From Gammaproteobacteria bacterium (GTDB taxonomy: Bacteria > Pseudomonadota > Gammaproteobacteria > Eutrophobiales > Eutrophobiaceae): a DNA stretch of 54,360 bases. The stretch lies in contig JAJFKL010000037.1 of assembly GCA_021773235.1 (NCBI GenBank), positions 1-54,360 on the forward strand, given 5' to 3'. Below are positions 9,721 through 18,119 of this stretch, in pieces. The notes beneath the pieces are model-generated. The model was not told the DNA's origin. It ran no database searches and saw nothing but the letters and a program-made list of their open reading frames with translations. The position numbers were made by a program, and so were the translations under genes. Position 1 is the first letter of the stretch. Every line of letters starts with the position of its first letter.

Positions 9721-10871
9721 GTAAATTGATTGCGACGTTTCGCTTATTACAAGACGAAGCTATTGATATTGTCAGTGCCGTTTCTGAAGAGCATTATCAT
9801 AAACAGTTTCACCCCGACCTGAGTCCAATTGGCTGGCACCTTGGACATTGTGTATTTACAGAAAGCTATTGGATAAAAGAACAGTTACTAGAAAAAAACA
9901 TTGTCGATAATTCGTTAAGGTCACTTTACGTGCCTGAATTAAGTGCTAAACAATCTCGTGGCACCGCATTGCCAGAAAAAAATAATATGCTTGCATGGGC
10001 TAAAGACACACAAACAGAAAACTGTACCTTGCTCGAATTAGCAGTTACTCAACTCACATCACATAAACTATTAACAAATGATTTTTTGATCCATTTTTTA
10101 ATACAGCACTACTCGCAACATATTGAAACCATGACAATGGTTCTAACGGCAATACAGATTCAAAGCAATCACACTGAATTTACGCCATCCAAGATCTTGA
10201 AATCTAATCAACAACAGAAAGAATTTATTACGGTTGAATCCAGTACCTACACGATAGGTCTTAAAGAAAATAATTTGCCTTATGATAACGAACACCCAAC
10301 TCACATCGTAGAGTTGAATAGCTACAAAATAGCAAGCTTGCCAGTATCAAATGGTGAGTACTTGAGTTTTATGAATTCAGCAGCTTATTCAACAAAGGAA
10401 GTTTGGTCCGATGCGGGCTGGGAATGGTTTAGTAATAGTCGACAAGCTCATCCTTATCATTGGCAAAAGAATAAAAATGGAAATTGGTATGGTACTGACC
10501 ACCAAGGTCCCTTTTCATTAGATGAACGACAAACCGTTTATGGTTTAAGTCAATTTGAAGCTGAGGCTTATGCAAGATGGGTTGGAGGCAGGTTACCCCA
10601 TGAATACGAATGGGAAGCGGCGGCTAATAATCATCAGTTAGATCAAACGGGGGTTGTCTGGGAGTGGTGCAATAATAATTTCCATCCCTATGATGGTTTT
10701 TCCCCCTATCCTTACCCAGGATATTCAGCACACTACTTTGATGGTCAACATTATGTGTTAAAGAGTGGGAGTCGCTATACAAAAGAGCATATTAAGCGAG
10801 CAAGTTTTCGTAATTATTATCAAGCTGACAAGCGTCACATCTTTGCTGGTTGTCGATTGGTTTATGACTGA
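9717..10871 (+). CDS. egtB: EgtB-like non-heme iron sulfoxide synthase
   Basis: The 384-residue protein combines an N-terminal DinB-like helical domain and a C-terminal formylglycine-enzyme/sulfatase-modifying-factor domain. The iron site H-x3-H-x-E is visible as HYSQHIE at about residues 134-140, with a further His in GWHLGH near residue 42. The C-terminal half has VSNGEYL, GGRLPHEYEWEAA, VWEWCNN and the closing FAGCRLV. EgtB couples hercynine to gamma-glutamylcysteine or cysteine using O2. It is somewhat shorter than mycobacterial EgtB. No histidine methyltransferase (EgtD) is adjacent; the next gene is convergent and unrelated. Confidence 0.85.
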   Translation: MSKLIATFRLLQDEAIDIVSAVSEEHYHKQFHPDLSPIGWHLGHCVFTESYWIKEQLLEKNIVDNSLRSLYVPELSAKQSRGTALPEKNNMLAWAKDTQTENCTLLELAVTQLTSHKLLTNDFLIHFLIQHYSQHIETMTMVLTAIQIQSNHTEFTPSKILKSNQQQKEFITVESSTYTIGLKENNLPYDNEHPTHIVELNSYKIASLPVSNGEYLSFMNSAAYSTKEVWSDAGWEWFSNSRQAHPYHWQKNKNGNWYGTDHQGPFSLDERQTVYGLSQFEAEAYARWVGGRLPHEYEWEAAANNHQLDQTGVVWEWCNNNFHPYDGFSPYPYPGYSAHYFDGQHYVLKSGSRYTKEHIKRASFRNYYQADKRHIFAGCRLVYD

Positions 10872-10944
10872 GACCATTGCACAATTGTTCTTTTACCTTT
10901 CCAGTGAACAAAAGCCCTGCTTGTGCAAAGGCCTCAACTTTTTT

Positions 10945-11415
10945 TTATTCGGATGCAGACTCGAGTAATTTAACTAGTTTCTTATTTTTAGTTTTCTCAG
11001 CCATTGTAATTGCTGTCTTTTCTTTTTTATCTGCAAGAGTCGCATCGGCACCGGCATTTAATAAAACTTCAACAATATCAATTCTCTTAGTAGCGACTGC
11101 TAGCATCAATGCAGTCTTGCCCTGTTCATCGGCAAAATTTACGTCCACACCTTCGACGACAAGTTCCTGAACAATGCTTCTATTACCATTATAGGCCGCA
11201 CTCATTAGCGCAGTTCGTCCTGAATTATTTTTAGCATTGACATTATATCCACTCGACAACATCGCTTTGACCTGACTTAAACGACCTTCTTTAGCCGCTG
11301 TATAGAATTTTAAATCTTTTGTTTTATCTTCAGCAGATTCTTCCGCAGCATATGCTCCCGTCGCAAAAAGGCATGACAATACAATAATCAAGAAATGTGG
11401 TGTCAATCTAGTCAT
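10945..11415 (-). CDS. Exported ankyrin-repeat protein
   Basis: The 156-residue protein has a signal peptide with cleavage likely after AYA near residue 24. Three to four ankyrin repeats follow: DLKFYTAAKEGRLSQV, then GRTALMSAAYNGN, GKTALMLAVATKR and KTAITMAEKTKN. A lysine-rich helix caps the C-terminus. Exported ankyrin proteins act by protein-protein contact, and the partner is unknown here. The gene is convergent with egtB and divergent from the aspartic protease across 72 bp. Confidence 0.82.
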   Translation of the reverse strand: MTRLTPHFLIIVLSCLFATGAYAAEESAEDKTKDLKFYTAAKEGRLSQVKAMLSSGYNVNAKNNSGRTALMSAAYNGNRSIVQELVVEGVDVNFADEQGKTALMLAVATKRIDIVEVLLNAGADATLADKKEKTAITMAEKTKNKKLVKLLESASE

Positions 11416-11487
11416 ATTAATAAATCATCGCTCTAAATAGTTTGTTTCTATAGTGCTAATAGCGGCATGTATGACAAAATCTGAAGT

Positions 11488-12003
11488 ATGAATAATGACA
11501 ATTTCCAAAAACGCCTGGGAAGTGGCATGACAGTATTAGCCTGGATAGTCGTTCTCGGTATTCTATCCGTCTATTTTTCCCGCTATCTAGACCAACAAAA
11601 TAATCCAAATCAAACCTTATCGACTTCTCAAATAGACGACTACAAACAAGTACAGTTACAGAGAAATCGCTACGGTCATTATGTTGCTAGCGGCATGATC
11701 AATAGTGCGGAGGTTGTATTCATACTTGATACAGGTGCAACTGACATCAGTATTCCTGAAAAGATAGCTCAAAAGTTAAAACTAAAAGCCGGGATAAAAA
11801 TACCCGTGCATACCGCTAATGGTCAGATCGATGTTTATGCTACGACATTAGATCGTGTGAGCATTGGTGAAATAGAATTACATAATATTAGTGCCAATAT
11901 TAATCCCTATATGCAAGGTGAAGAGGTGCTCTTGGGAATGAGTTTTTTAAGGCATCTCGACTTCTCCCAACAAGGGGAGCAGCTGCTCATTCGACAATAT
12001 TGA
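11488..12003 (+). CDS. Membrane-anchored retropepsin-like aspartic protease
   Basis: The 171-residue protein has one N-terminal membrane segment (about 15-32, followed by a YFSRYLDQQ junction). A single retropepsin-like domain bears the catalytic motif FILDTGATDIS near residue 79-89 and a later LLGMSFLRHL signature. This matches the bacterial clan AA aspartic protease family (TIGR02281 type), in which two subunits would pair to form the active site. The orientation predicts a periplasmic catalytic domain. The substrate is unknown. It lies 70 bp upstream of the symporter gene on the same strand. Confidence 0.85.
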   Translation: MNNDNFQKRLGSGMTVLAWIVVLGILSVYFSRYLDQQNNPNQTLSTSQIDDYKQVQLQRNRYGHYVASGMINSAEVVFILDTGATDISIPEKIAQKLKLKAGIKIPVHTANGQIDVYATTLDRVSIGEIELHNISANINPYMQGEEVLLGMSFLRHLDFSQQGEQLLIRQY

Positions 12004-12073
12004 GTGATAAAGATTACACTATCCCCTTTTCAATCAAAGTCTTAAGCAATCGAACGGAAACGATGGCAATAAT

Positions 12074-13450
12074 ATGCACTGGTTACTGGATAAGCTAAAT
12101 ACATTAAGCGGCATTATTTGGGGAGAGTATTTGCTCATCCCTCTGTTGGCGATCGTGGGTATTTACCTGACGATTGGGCTTCGTGCCATGCCTTGGCGAA
12201 AATTACCCCTCGCATTTCAAACCTTATGGCAAGGCCGAAAGGGTTCATCTAAAAACAAAGGTGACATCAGCCCATTTCAAGCCTTGATGACTGCCCTTTC
12301 AGCGACTGTTGGTACCGGAAATATTGCCGGTGTTGCTACTGCGATTTATTTTGGAGGACCAGGCGCAATATTCTGGATGTGGCTCATTGCTATTTTTGGT
12401 ATGGCAACAAAATACGCCGAAGCAGTGCTCGCAGTCAGTTATAGAGAGACCGATGCTCTTGGCAATTACGTTGGCGGCCCAATGTACTATATACGTAATG
12501 GCTTGGGTGACAATTGGCGATGGATGGCTGCGTCATTTGCATTTTTTGCCATGATTGCAGCGTTTGGGATCGGTAATATGGTGCAATCCAATTCAGTAGC
12601 AGATGAGATAAATTCAAGCTTTGATATACCAACCTGGCTTACTGGCGCTGTCATGGCTGTACTCGCTTCCTGCGTGATTATAGGCGGCGTAAAACGTATC
12701 GCGCAGGTTGCCTCAAAACTGGTTCCTTTGATGGCAGCAATTTATATCATTGCTGCGTTAGCAATCATCTTCTTAAATATAGAAAAATTACCTGCTGCAT
12801 TTTTACTCATCATTGAAAGTGCATTTTCAGGCTCTGCCGCAAGTGGCGGTTTTCTAGGTGCATCAATCTGGATGGCTATTCGTTGGGGTTTTGCTAGAGG
12901 TATTTTCTCAAACGAGTCTGGTCTAGGCAGCGCTCCAATCGCTCATGCTGCAGCTCAAACTACCGACCCGGTAAAACAAGGCATGGTAGCTATGCTAGGC
13001 ACATTTATTGATACCCTCATCCTGTGTAGCCTTACTGCATTCGTCATCATTATTACCGGAGCGTGGGAAAGCGGACTACAAGGTGCGCCAATGACATCAC
13101 TCGCATTTTCAAGTGGCCTATATGGGTATGGTAATTATGTCGTTAGTTTTGGTCTTATCCTATTTGCCTTCACCACTATACTCGGTTGGAGTTATTACGG
13201 TGAACGTTGTGCGAGTTATCTGTTTGGTACAAAGATTATAATTTACTATCGAATAGTATGGATTGTAGCGATCTTCATCGGCGCAGTTGTAAAACTGGAA
13301 GTTGTCTGGACTTTTGCAGATGTGCTTAATGGATTGATGGCGTTACCCAATCTTATCGCCTTGTTACTGCTTAGCCCCATCGTCTTTAGCAAAACACGTC
13401 AATACTTTAATAATAAGAATTCAACATGGTCATTAACCAGAAAGATATAA
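12074..13450 (+). CDS. Alanine/glycine:cation symporter (AGCS family)
   Basis: The 458-residue inner-membrane protein has about eleven transmembrane helices. AGCS signatures are GTGNIAGVATAIYFGGPGA near residues 79-97 and GFARGIFSNESGLGSAPIA near 276-294. Family members import alanine or glycine with Na+. The C-terminal end overlaps the nadC start by 25 bp, so the two genes are probably co-transcribed. No metabolic reason for the pairing is apparent. Confidence 0.93.
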   Translation: MHWLLDKLNTLSGIIWGEYLLIPLLAIVGIYLTIGLRAMPWRKLPLAFQTLWQGRKGSSKNKGDISPFQALMTALSATVGTGNIAGVATAIYFGGPGAIFWMWLIAIFGMATKYAEAVLAVSYRETDALGNYVGGPMYYIRNGLGDNWRWMAASFAFFAMIAAFGIGNMVQSNSVADEINSSFDIPTWLTGAVMAVLASCVIIGGVKRIAQVASKLVPLMAAIYIIAALAIIFLNIEKLPAAFLLIIESAFSGSAASGGFLGASIWMAIRWGFARGIFSNESGLGSAPIAHAAAQTTDPVKQGMVAMLGTFIDTLILCSLTAFVIIITGAWESGLQGAPMTSLAFSSGLYGYGNYVVSFGLILFAFTTILGWSYYGERCASYLFGTKIIIYYRIVWIVAIFIGAVVKLEVVWTFADVLNGLMALPNLIALLLLSPIVFSKTRQYFNNKNSTWSLTRKI

Positions 13451-14253
13451 GCACAATTGTTAAATCGGCATTAGCCGAGGACGTTGGTAGTGGAGATGTT
13501 ACTGCAGAGTTAATTCCTGAGGATGCCGTAGCTTCAGCAACATTAATCACTCGGGAACATGCTGTCGTTGCTGGATGCCAGTTGTTTAATGAAGTGTTTA
13601 TTCAATTACCGCATAGCACCACAATAAACTGGAATGTTGCAGATGGCGATGTCGTTGCGCCAGAACAAACACTATGCACTATTGAAGGTTCGGCACGCTC
13701 ACTTTTAACAGGTGAACGCACTGCCATTAATTTTTTACAGACGCTTTCTGCTACGGCCACAACCGTTGCAAGTTATGTCGATATCATAAAAGATACCGAA
13801 ACCAAAATATTAGATACACGAAAAACTATTCCCGGATTACGGCTTGCCCAAAAACATGCTGTTGCATGTGGTGGTGGCACCAATCACCGTATTGGTCTCT
13901 ATGATGCAATCCTGATCAAAGAAAATCATATAATGGCGGCAGGAAGTATTACTCAAGCGGTCAAGCAAGCTAAAGCAAAGAACCTGCCTGTGGAAGTAGA
14001 AGTTGAATCCTTGACTGAACTTGAAGAAGCATTAACAGCAGGAGCAGATCAAATATTATTAGATAATTTTGATCTGGCATTACTAGAAAAAGCAGTACAT
14101 ATTAATCAAGGCCGCGCCAAGCTCGAAGCCTCTGGCAATATTACAAAGGACGGCTTATACGCAATTGCAAAAACCGGTGTGGACTACATCTCTATTGGTG
14201 CATTAACCAAACACATTCGCGCGATTGATTTTTCCATGCGCATCAATCTATAG
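13426..14253 (+). CDS. nadC: Quinolinate phosphoribosyltransferase (decarboxylating)
   Basis: The enzyme converts quinolinate and PRPP to nicotinate mononucleotide in de novo NAD synthesis. The 275-residue protein has an N-terminal DVGSGDVTAELIP segment and the conserved core LDTRKTIPGLRLAQKHAV, GGGTNHRIGLYDAILIKENH, LDNFD and the C-terminal SIGALTKH. All parts of the barrel are present, so it appears intact. The start lies inside the preceding symporter gene. nadC beside ampD-ampE is the common gammaproteobacterial neighbourhood; here five genes separate them. Confidence 0.96.
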   Translation: MVINQKDISTIVKSALAEDVGSGDVTAELIPEDAVASATLITREHAVVAGCQLFNEVFIQLPHSTTINWNVADGDVVAPEQTLCTIEGSARSLLTGERTAINFLQTLSATATTVASYVDIIKDTETKILDTRKTIPGLRLAQKHAVACGGGTNHRIGLYDAILIKENHIMAAGSITQAVKQAKAKNLPVEVEVESLTELEEALTAGADQILLDNFDLALLEKAVHINQGRAKLEASGNITKDGLYAIAKTGVDYISIGALTKHIRAIDFSMRINL

Positions 14254-14360
14254 ATCAATGCACATGGAAAGAATGATTGTATCGCAACTACTTTCATGCG
14301 ATTGCTGATGAAGGGCCGCTACGGACTCCTCTCCTCTCGCGGCATATAGTACTTCCTGTA

Positions 14361-14984
14361 CTAAAGTTTGCTCTTAACCAATTCGTAGATCTCTTCCTTC
14401 AAGCCATCCATATCCGTTAGCAATACTTCCAATTTCTGGCGACGATCATCCGCAAATTCTTTATCTTTAATACCACCAATATTGATATACACATTTAAGG
14501 CAGCACTTCTAAGCCCAGCGTAACCTGCTAATACGGCAACGCCCGCATCACTAATCACATTATTATTTCCCTTGTCCGCGATTGGCTGGCTGAGGTTAAT
14601 AACTTCGCGACATAGTCTAGCGCATTCTATAGGCACATCAGTTGCAGCTTTAAGCGCCGCTTGTATCTCTGTCGCCCGAGCTGATTTTTCTTCATCGGTT
14701 TCTTTAGGCATGCCATAAGAAGCCATGACACGGTCGAAGACATCAACATCGTCTTTTATGGCGTCCGTTAATTTTGCTCTTAATTCCTCAGATTTAATGA
14801 GCATTTCCTTACACTCTTCTTCGACATCTTCATGGCCTTTTTTACCGATTGTAAAATTTGCCACCATACTAATAAGCGCTGCACCCATAGCACCAGAAAC
14901 AGCTGCCGCACCACCACCACCTGGCGTAGAAGTCTTACTCGCTAGGCCATCCAAGAATGCCTGAATCGTCATATCTTTAATCAT
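14361..14984 (-). CDS. fchA: Methenyltetrahydrofolate cyclohydrolase / cyclodeaminase family protein
   Basis: The 207-residue all-helical protein belongs to the formiminotransferase-cyclodeaminase family. The N-terminal FLDGLASKTSTPGGGGAAAV and GAALISMVANFT motifs form the folate site. A standalone protein of this size fits FchA, which hydrolyses 5,10-methenyl-H4F to formyl-H4F in C1 metabolism. The adjacent divergent mtdA, which makes methenyl-H4F, strongly favours this over glutamate formiminocyclodeaminase in histidine breakdown. The ATG at 14984 has a G-rich ribosome site. Confidence 0.87.
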   Translation of the reverse strand: MIKDMTIQAFLDGLASKTSTPGGGGAAAVSGAMGAALISMVANFTIGKKGHEDVEEECKEMLIKSEELRAKLTDAIKDDVDVFDRVMASYGMPKETDEEKSARATEIQAALKAATDVPIECARLCREVINLSQPIADKGNNNVISDAGVAVLAGYAGLRSAALNVYINIGGIKDKEFADDRRQKLEVLLTDMDGLKEEIYELVKSKL

Positions 14985-15194
14985 AATCCCCCCCGGAATT
15001 TTTAAAAAAGACGGCGATTATATGTTAGATGTAGAAAAATCGGTAAATTTTAATAAATCATTGATTTTATTGAATATTAATTATTTGAATTATTTTCGTG
15101 CTCACTTAAGCAATTACTTAGTTGTCGCATAATCCAGCATCGGGTAACTTATGCGCTTTTTAGAATGGGCCGTTCGGAGGGGAATGAGTCCGCT

Positions 15195-15222
15195 ACCTAT
15201 GTATGTAATTGATTACATAGGT
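15195..15222. promoter_or_regulatory. Nested inverted repeat upstream of mtdA, candidate operator
   Basis: Outer arms ACCTATGTA and TACATAGGT (15195-15203 and 15214-15222) are perfect. An inner palindrome TGTAAT-TG-ATTACA occupies 15204-15217. It sits 41 bp before the mtdA start in the 278-bp gap shared with divergent fchA. The two alternative pairings suggest a regulator site or a 5' leader hairpin. No T-tract follows, so it is not a terminator. The mtdA ribosome site AGAGGA lies just downstream. Confidence 0.5.
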
Positions 15223-15262
15223 ATTACTTCATTTAGAACAATATTCAGAGGAATTAACCATA

Positions 15263-16123
15263 ATGAAAAAATTGCTTTTTCAACTTGATACCGATGCCCA
15301 TCCTGCCGTTTTTGATACGGTAGTTGCTTACGACGGCGGTGCCGACCATGTGATCGGTCACGGCAACGTCACTCCTGACAATGTCACACCTCTGATTGAA
15401 GGTGCTATTTTTACCCGTGCACCAAAAGAAAAGAAAAATACCGCTTTATTCGTTGGCGGCAGCGACATGGCTGCGGGTGAAAAACTGTTTAAAGCCGTGC
15501 AAGGAAACTTTTTTTATGACTTCCGAGTTTCTGTCATGCTCGACAGCAATGGTAGTAATACCACTGCTGCTGCCGGTGTTGCTAAATTATTAAGTAGTGG
15601 CGCTATAAAAGGTAAAAAAGCCGTAGTCTTAGCCGGGACAGGCCCTGTAGGACAGCGCGCGGCTATCATGCTTGCGAAAGAAGGTGCCAGCGAGGTCATT
15701 GTCAGTTCTCGTGATTTAAGTCGTGCAGAACAAGCTTGTGCTGATATGAAAAATAGTTTCGATGTCGATATTACACCCGCTGAAGCCGCTGATTGTGACT
15801 CAAGAGGAAGGTTGATCGAAGATGTACAAATTGTCTTTGCTACGGGGGCAGCAGGCGTTGAATTACTCAAGGCTGAGCACTGGGAAAATAATAGTGCTAT
15901 CGAATTGATGGCTGACGCGAATGCGACACCACCGATAGGTATTGGTGGTACGGATATGATGGACAGAGGTGAGGAGCGTCATGGAAAAATAATTTGGGGC
16001 GCAATAGGATTTGGTACGTTAAAATTAGCACTACATCGAGCATGTATTGAAAAACTATTTGAAAGTAACGACCAAGTATTTGATGCTGAAGAAATATTTA
16101 GTCTTGCTAAAACAATGGCATAG
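15263..16123 (+). CDS. mtdA: NADP-dependent methylene-H4F/methylene-H4MPT dehydrogenase
   Basis: The 286-residue protein closely follows the Methylobacterium MtdA pattern. It has LLFQLDTDAHPAVFD at the N-terminus, YDGGADHV, GNVTPDN, FVGGSDMAAGEK, MLDSNGSNTTAAAGV, a nucleotide-binding AVVLAGTGPVGQRAA and a C-terminal HRACIEKLFES. MtdA oxidises methylene-tetrahydrofolate (and the methanopterin analogue) with NADP+. Together with divergent fchA it forms the methylene-to-formyl-H4F branch, common in methylotrophs. No formate-H4F ligase or serine-cycle gene is present in the window, so the direction of flux cannot be read. Confidence 0.92.
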   Translation: MKKLLFQLDTDAHPAVFDTVVAYDGGADHVIGHGNVTPDNVTPLIEGAIFTRAPKEKKNTALFVGGSDMAAGEKLFKAVQGNFFYDFRVSVMLDSNGSNTTAAAGVAKLLSSGAIKGKKAVVLAGTGPVGQRAAIMLAKEGASEVIVSSRDLSRAEQACADMKNSFDVDITPAEAADCDSRGRLIEDVQIVFATGAAGVELLKAEHWENNSAIELMADANATPPIGIGGTDMMDRGEERHGKIIWGAIGFGTLKLALHRACIEKLFESNDQVFDAEEIFSLAKTMA

Positions 16124-16214
16124 CTTAATATTCAACCTCTAGTTTAAGCGTGATAATAATAACGTATAAATGAGCACCAATTTGAAATACCACTATAAAG
16201 GCAAAGATTCATGG

Positions 16215-17357
16215 ATGATTAAGCACGCTGTCCTCTTTTTCTTGTTTTTCCTCTGCTCTACCACAGTTTTTGCTGTCGATTATGAGGAAGGCAAACAGGC
16301 TTATCTGAAGAAGGACTATGCACTGGCATTAGAGATACTCAAACCTCTGGCTGAACAAGGCGATTCACAGGCTCAGATTACTATGGGCCTTATGTATGAT
16401 TATGGCCATGGTGTAGAAAAAAGCCCTGCAGAGTCGATAAAATGGTATCTCATGGCTGCAGAACAAGGCGTGCCTTTGGTGCAGCATGACATTGGCGTGA
16501 AATACTTCCAAGGACAAGGTGTAGAACAAAATTACCTTGAAGCCGCCAAATGGTGGGAACAATCGGCCAATTCCGGCATTGCTGATTCCCAATTCAATCT
16601 GGGCTTAATGCATTATCGTGGGATCGGCATCCCAAAGGATTATGTAAAAGCAGCAAAACTATTTGAAGCTGCTGCTGAACAAGGACACGGTAATGCTCAA
16701 TACAGCCTCGCCGTCATGTACGCCTTTGGTCAAAGTAAAACGAAAGACTATGCCACCGCCTTAAAGTGGTTCAATAAATCTGCAGAGCAGGATATTGCCC
16801 AAGCGCAATTTAACCTTGGTGTGTTCAATGAAAATGGCTATGGTGTCGAAAAAGATATCATTAAGGCAAGGGAGTGGTACCAGCTTGCTGCCGATCAAGG
16901 CTTACAGGAAGCAAAGCAAAAGCTGCAAGCACTGGGCAACAGCAAGACCACGGTTGCTACAAAGGCTGAAAACGATGATACCCAAAATAAAGTCGAATCT
17001 ACGCCTGAAAAACCAACGACTTCAATATCAACAACTGTAGAACCGCCTTCGACGTCCGCTAGCGACTTAAATCTCAGTAATTGGTTAAGACAACAAGCGC
17101 CGGATAATTACACGCTACAACTAGGCAGCGTTATTAATGAGAATGATATTGTTAACTATATAAAGCAATCAGGCCTCGATTCAAAAGCGGGCTATATCGT
17201 TGTTAATGTTAATGGTATAACTCGGTATACTGCTATATATGGGCTTTATGATACCTATAAAAATGCAGAAACCGCTGTTAGCGAACTCCCCTTGGCAATT
17301 CAAAACTCTAAACCATGGGTTCGAAACACCGGCATACTGCAAGGCCTATTGCAGTAA
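16215..17357 (+). CDS. Sel1-repeat protein with C-terminal SPOR domain
   Basis: The N-terminus MIKHAVLFFLFFLCSTTVFA is a signal peptide, so I prefer the ATG at 16215 over one at 16170 that would add 15 hydrophilic residues. The mature part has about six Sel1/TPR-like repeats (AQITMGLMYDYGHGV, DIGVKYFQGQGV, QFNLGLMHYRGIGI and so on). A Thr/Ser/Pro-rich linker follows (about 270-305), then a SPOR-type domain starting at YTLQLGSV. SPOR domains bind denuded peptidoglycan at the septum and Sel1 repeats mediate protein contacts, so a periplasmic envelope role is inferred. Confidence 0.85.
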   Translation: MIKHAVLFFLFFLCSTTVFAVDYEEGKQAYLKKDYALALEILKPLAEQGDSQAQITMGLMYDYGHGVEKSPAESIKWYLMAAEQGVPLVQHDIGVKYFQGQGVEQNYLEAAKWWEQSANSGIADSQFNLGLMHYRGIGIPKDYVKAAKLFEAAAEQGHGNAQYSLAVMYAFGQSKTKDYATALKWFNKSAEQDIAQAQFNLGVFNENGYGVEKDIIKAREWYQLAADQGLQEAKQKLQALGNSKTTVATKAENDDTQNKVESTPEKPTTSISTTVEPPSTSASDLNLSNWLRQQAPDNYTLQLGSVINENDIVNYIKQSGLDSKAGYIVVNVNGITRYTAIYGLYDTYKNAETAVSELPLAIQNSKPWVRNTGILQGLLQ

Positions 17358-17380
17358 TACTGCAGCGAGGATAAATTTGT

Positions 17381-18109
17381 ATGGCCTCGTTTAAAGAAAT
17401 TCTAAATTCTAACGAAGAAGAACTTCTTCAACTTCTTTATAAATTCAATGTATCAACTGAAAGCAGTGAGGATAAAGCTGAAGCTATTGGGATGAAGCTA
17501 AAATTACGCGAGGCTCAATTAATCTGTGCAATTGGTTTCAATGAATCCACTAGAAATCTACCTGAAATACCCCCTATCCTTGGATTTGATAATTATGACG
17601 CTTTATTGAATGCTCGGAATGAATTCTTTACAACAGATATCTATAAATTAGTCAGTCTTGATAATATTCTTTCTATCTATTCAGTCGTAAAAAATGACGT
17701 TGCAAATAAACAGATTATAGAATATTTGTTATCAAACCGGCTTAAATCCATAGAAAAGCGAATCGATGAAACTGTAAATTCACTGATTATTGATAAATAT
17801 AAGGAAGAAATGCGCGCCATTTATTCCGATGGCGTTGTTGGTATTGATTTTGTAGAAAACCGTCTAGAACTGTCAGATAGTGGTTTTCGTGCCTTATTAA
17901 ATGAGGTCACATTGATCGTTGAAAATAAGATCATTCCTGTTGGTGAACTATTTTTCCGAGACTCAATTTTGCCACAGGAGAAGAGAAAACTGCTCCATAA
18001 AGGGCTAATTCCAAGACCTTTAATCGAGACACGCCTCGAAGATCCAAATATTTCGGATGTCGAGAAAAAGATCCTTTATGATTACATGAAACTAAACCGT
18101 GAGAGTTAA
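17381..18109 (+). CDS. Unknown protein, first of two tandem paralogues
   Basis: The 242-residue, charged and mostly helical protein has no signal peptide or membrane segment. It shares a framework with the next gene: an N-terminal F-x-E-[IL]-L-x(3)-[DE]-[DE]-E-L start, L-x(3)-QL-x-CA-x-GFN, an LGF-x(2)-Y block, an ELFTTD/EFFTTD block, and a C-terminal L-x-PEERR-like segment with a helical tail. I recognise no catalytic motif or named family. A GAGG ribosome site precedes the ATG, and it follows the Sel1-SPOR gene by 23 bp, so all three may be one transcript. Confidence 0.75.
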   Translation: MASFKEILNSNEEELLQLLYKFNVSTESSEDKAEAIGMKLKLREAQLICAIGFNESTRNLPEIPPILGFDNYDALLNARNEFFTTDIYKLVSLDNILSIYSVVKNDVANKQIIEYLLSNRLKSIEKRIDETVNSLIIDKYKEEMRAIYSDGVVGIDFVENRLELSDSGFRALLNEVTLIVENKIIPVGELFFRDSILPQEKRKLLHKGLIPRPLIETRLEDPNISDVEKKILYDYMKLNRES

Positions 18110-18119
18110 TTAAACGACT

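Noticed and set aside
10872..10944. Possible terminator after egtB (GCC...GGC with a T-run)
   Set aside because: Only two interrupted 3-bp stems can be drawn, too weak to call although a T-run is present.
14254..14360. Hairpin in the nadC-fchA convergent gap (GCCGC...GCGGC)
   Set aside because: Five-base stem with a loop of about 19 nt and no T-tract.
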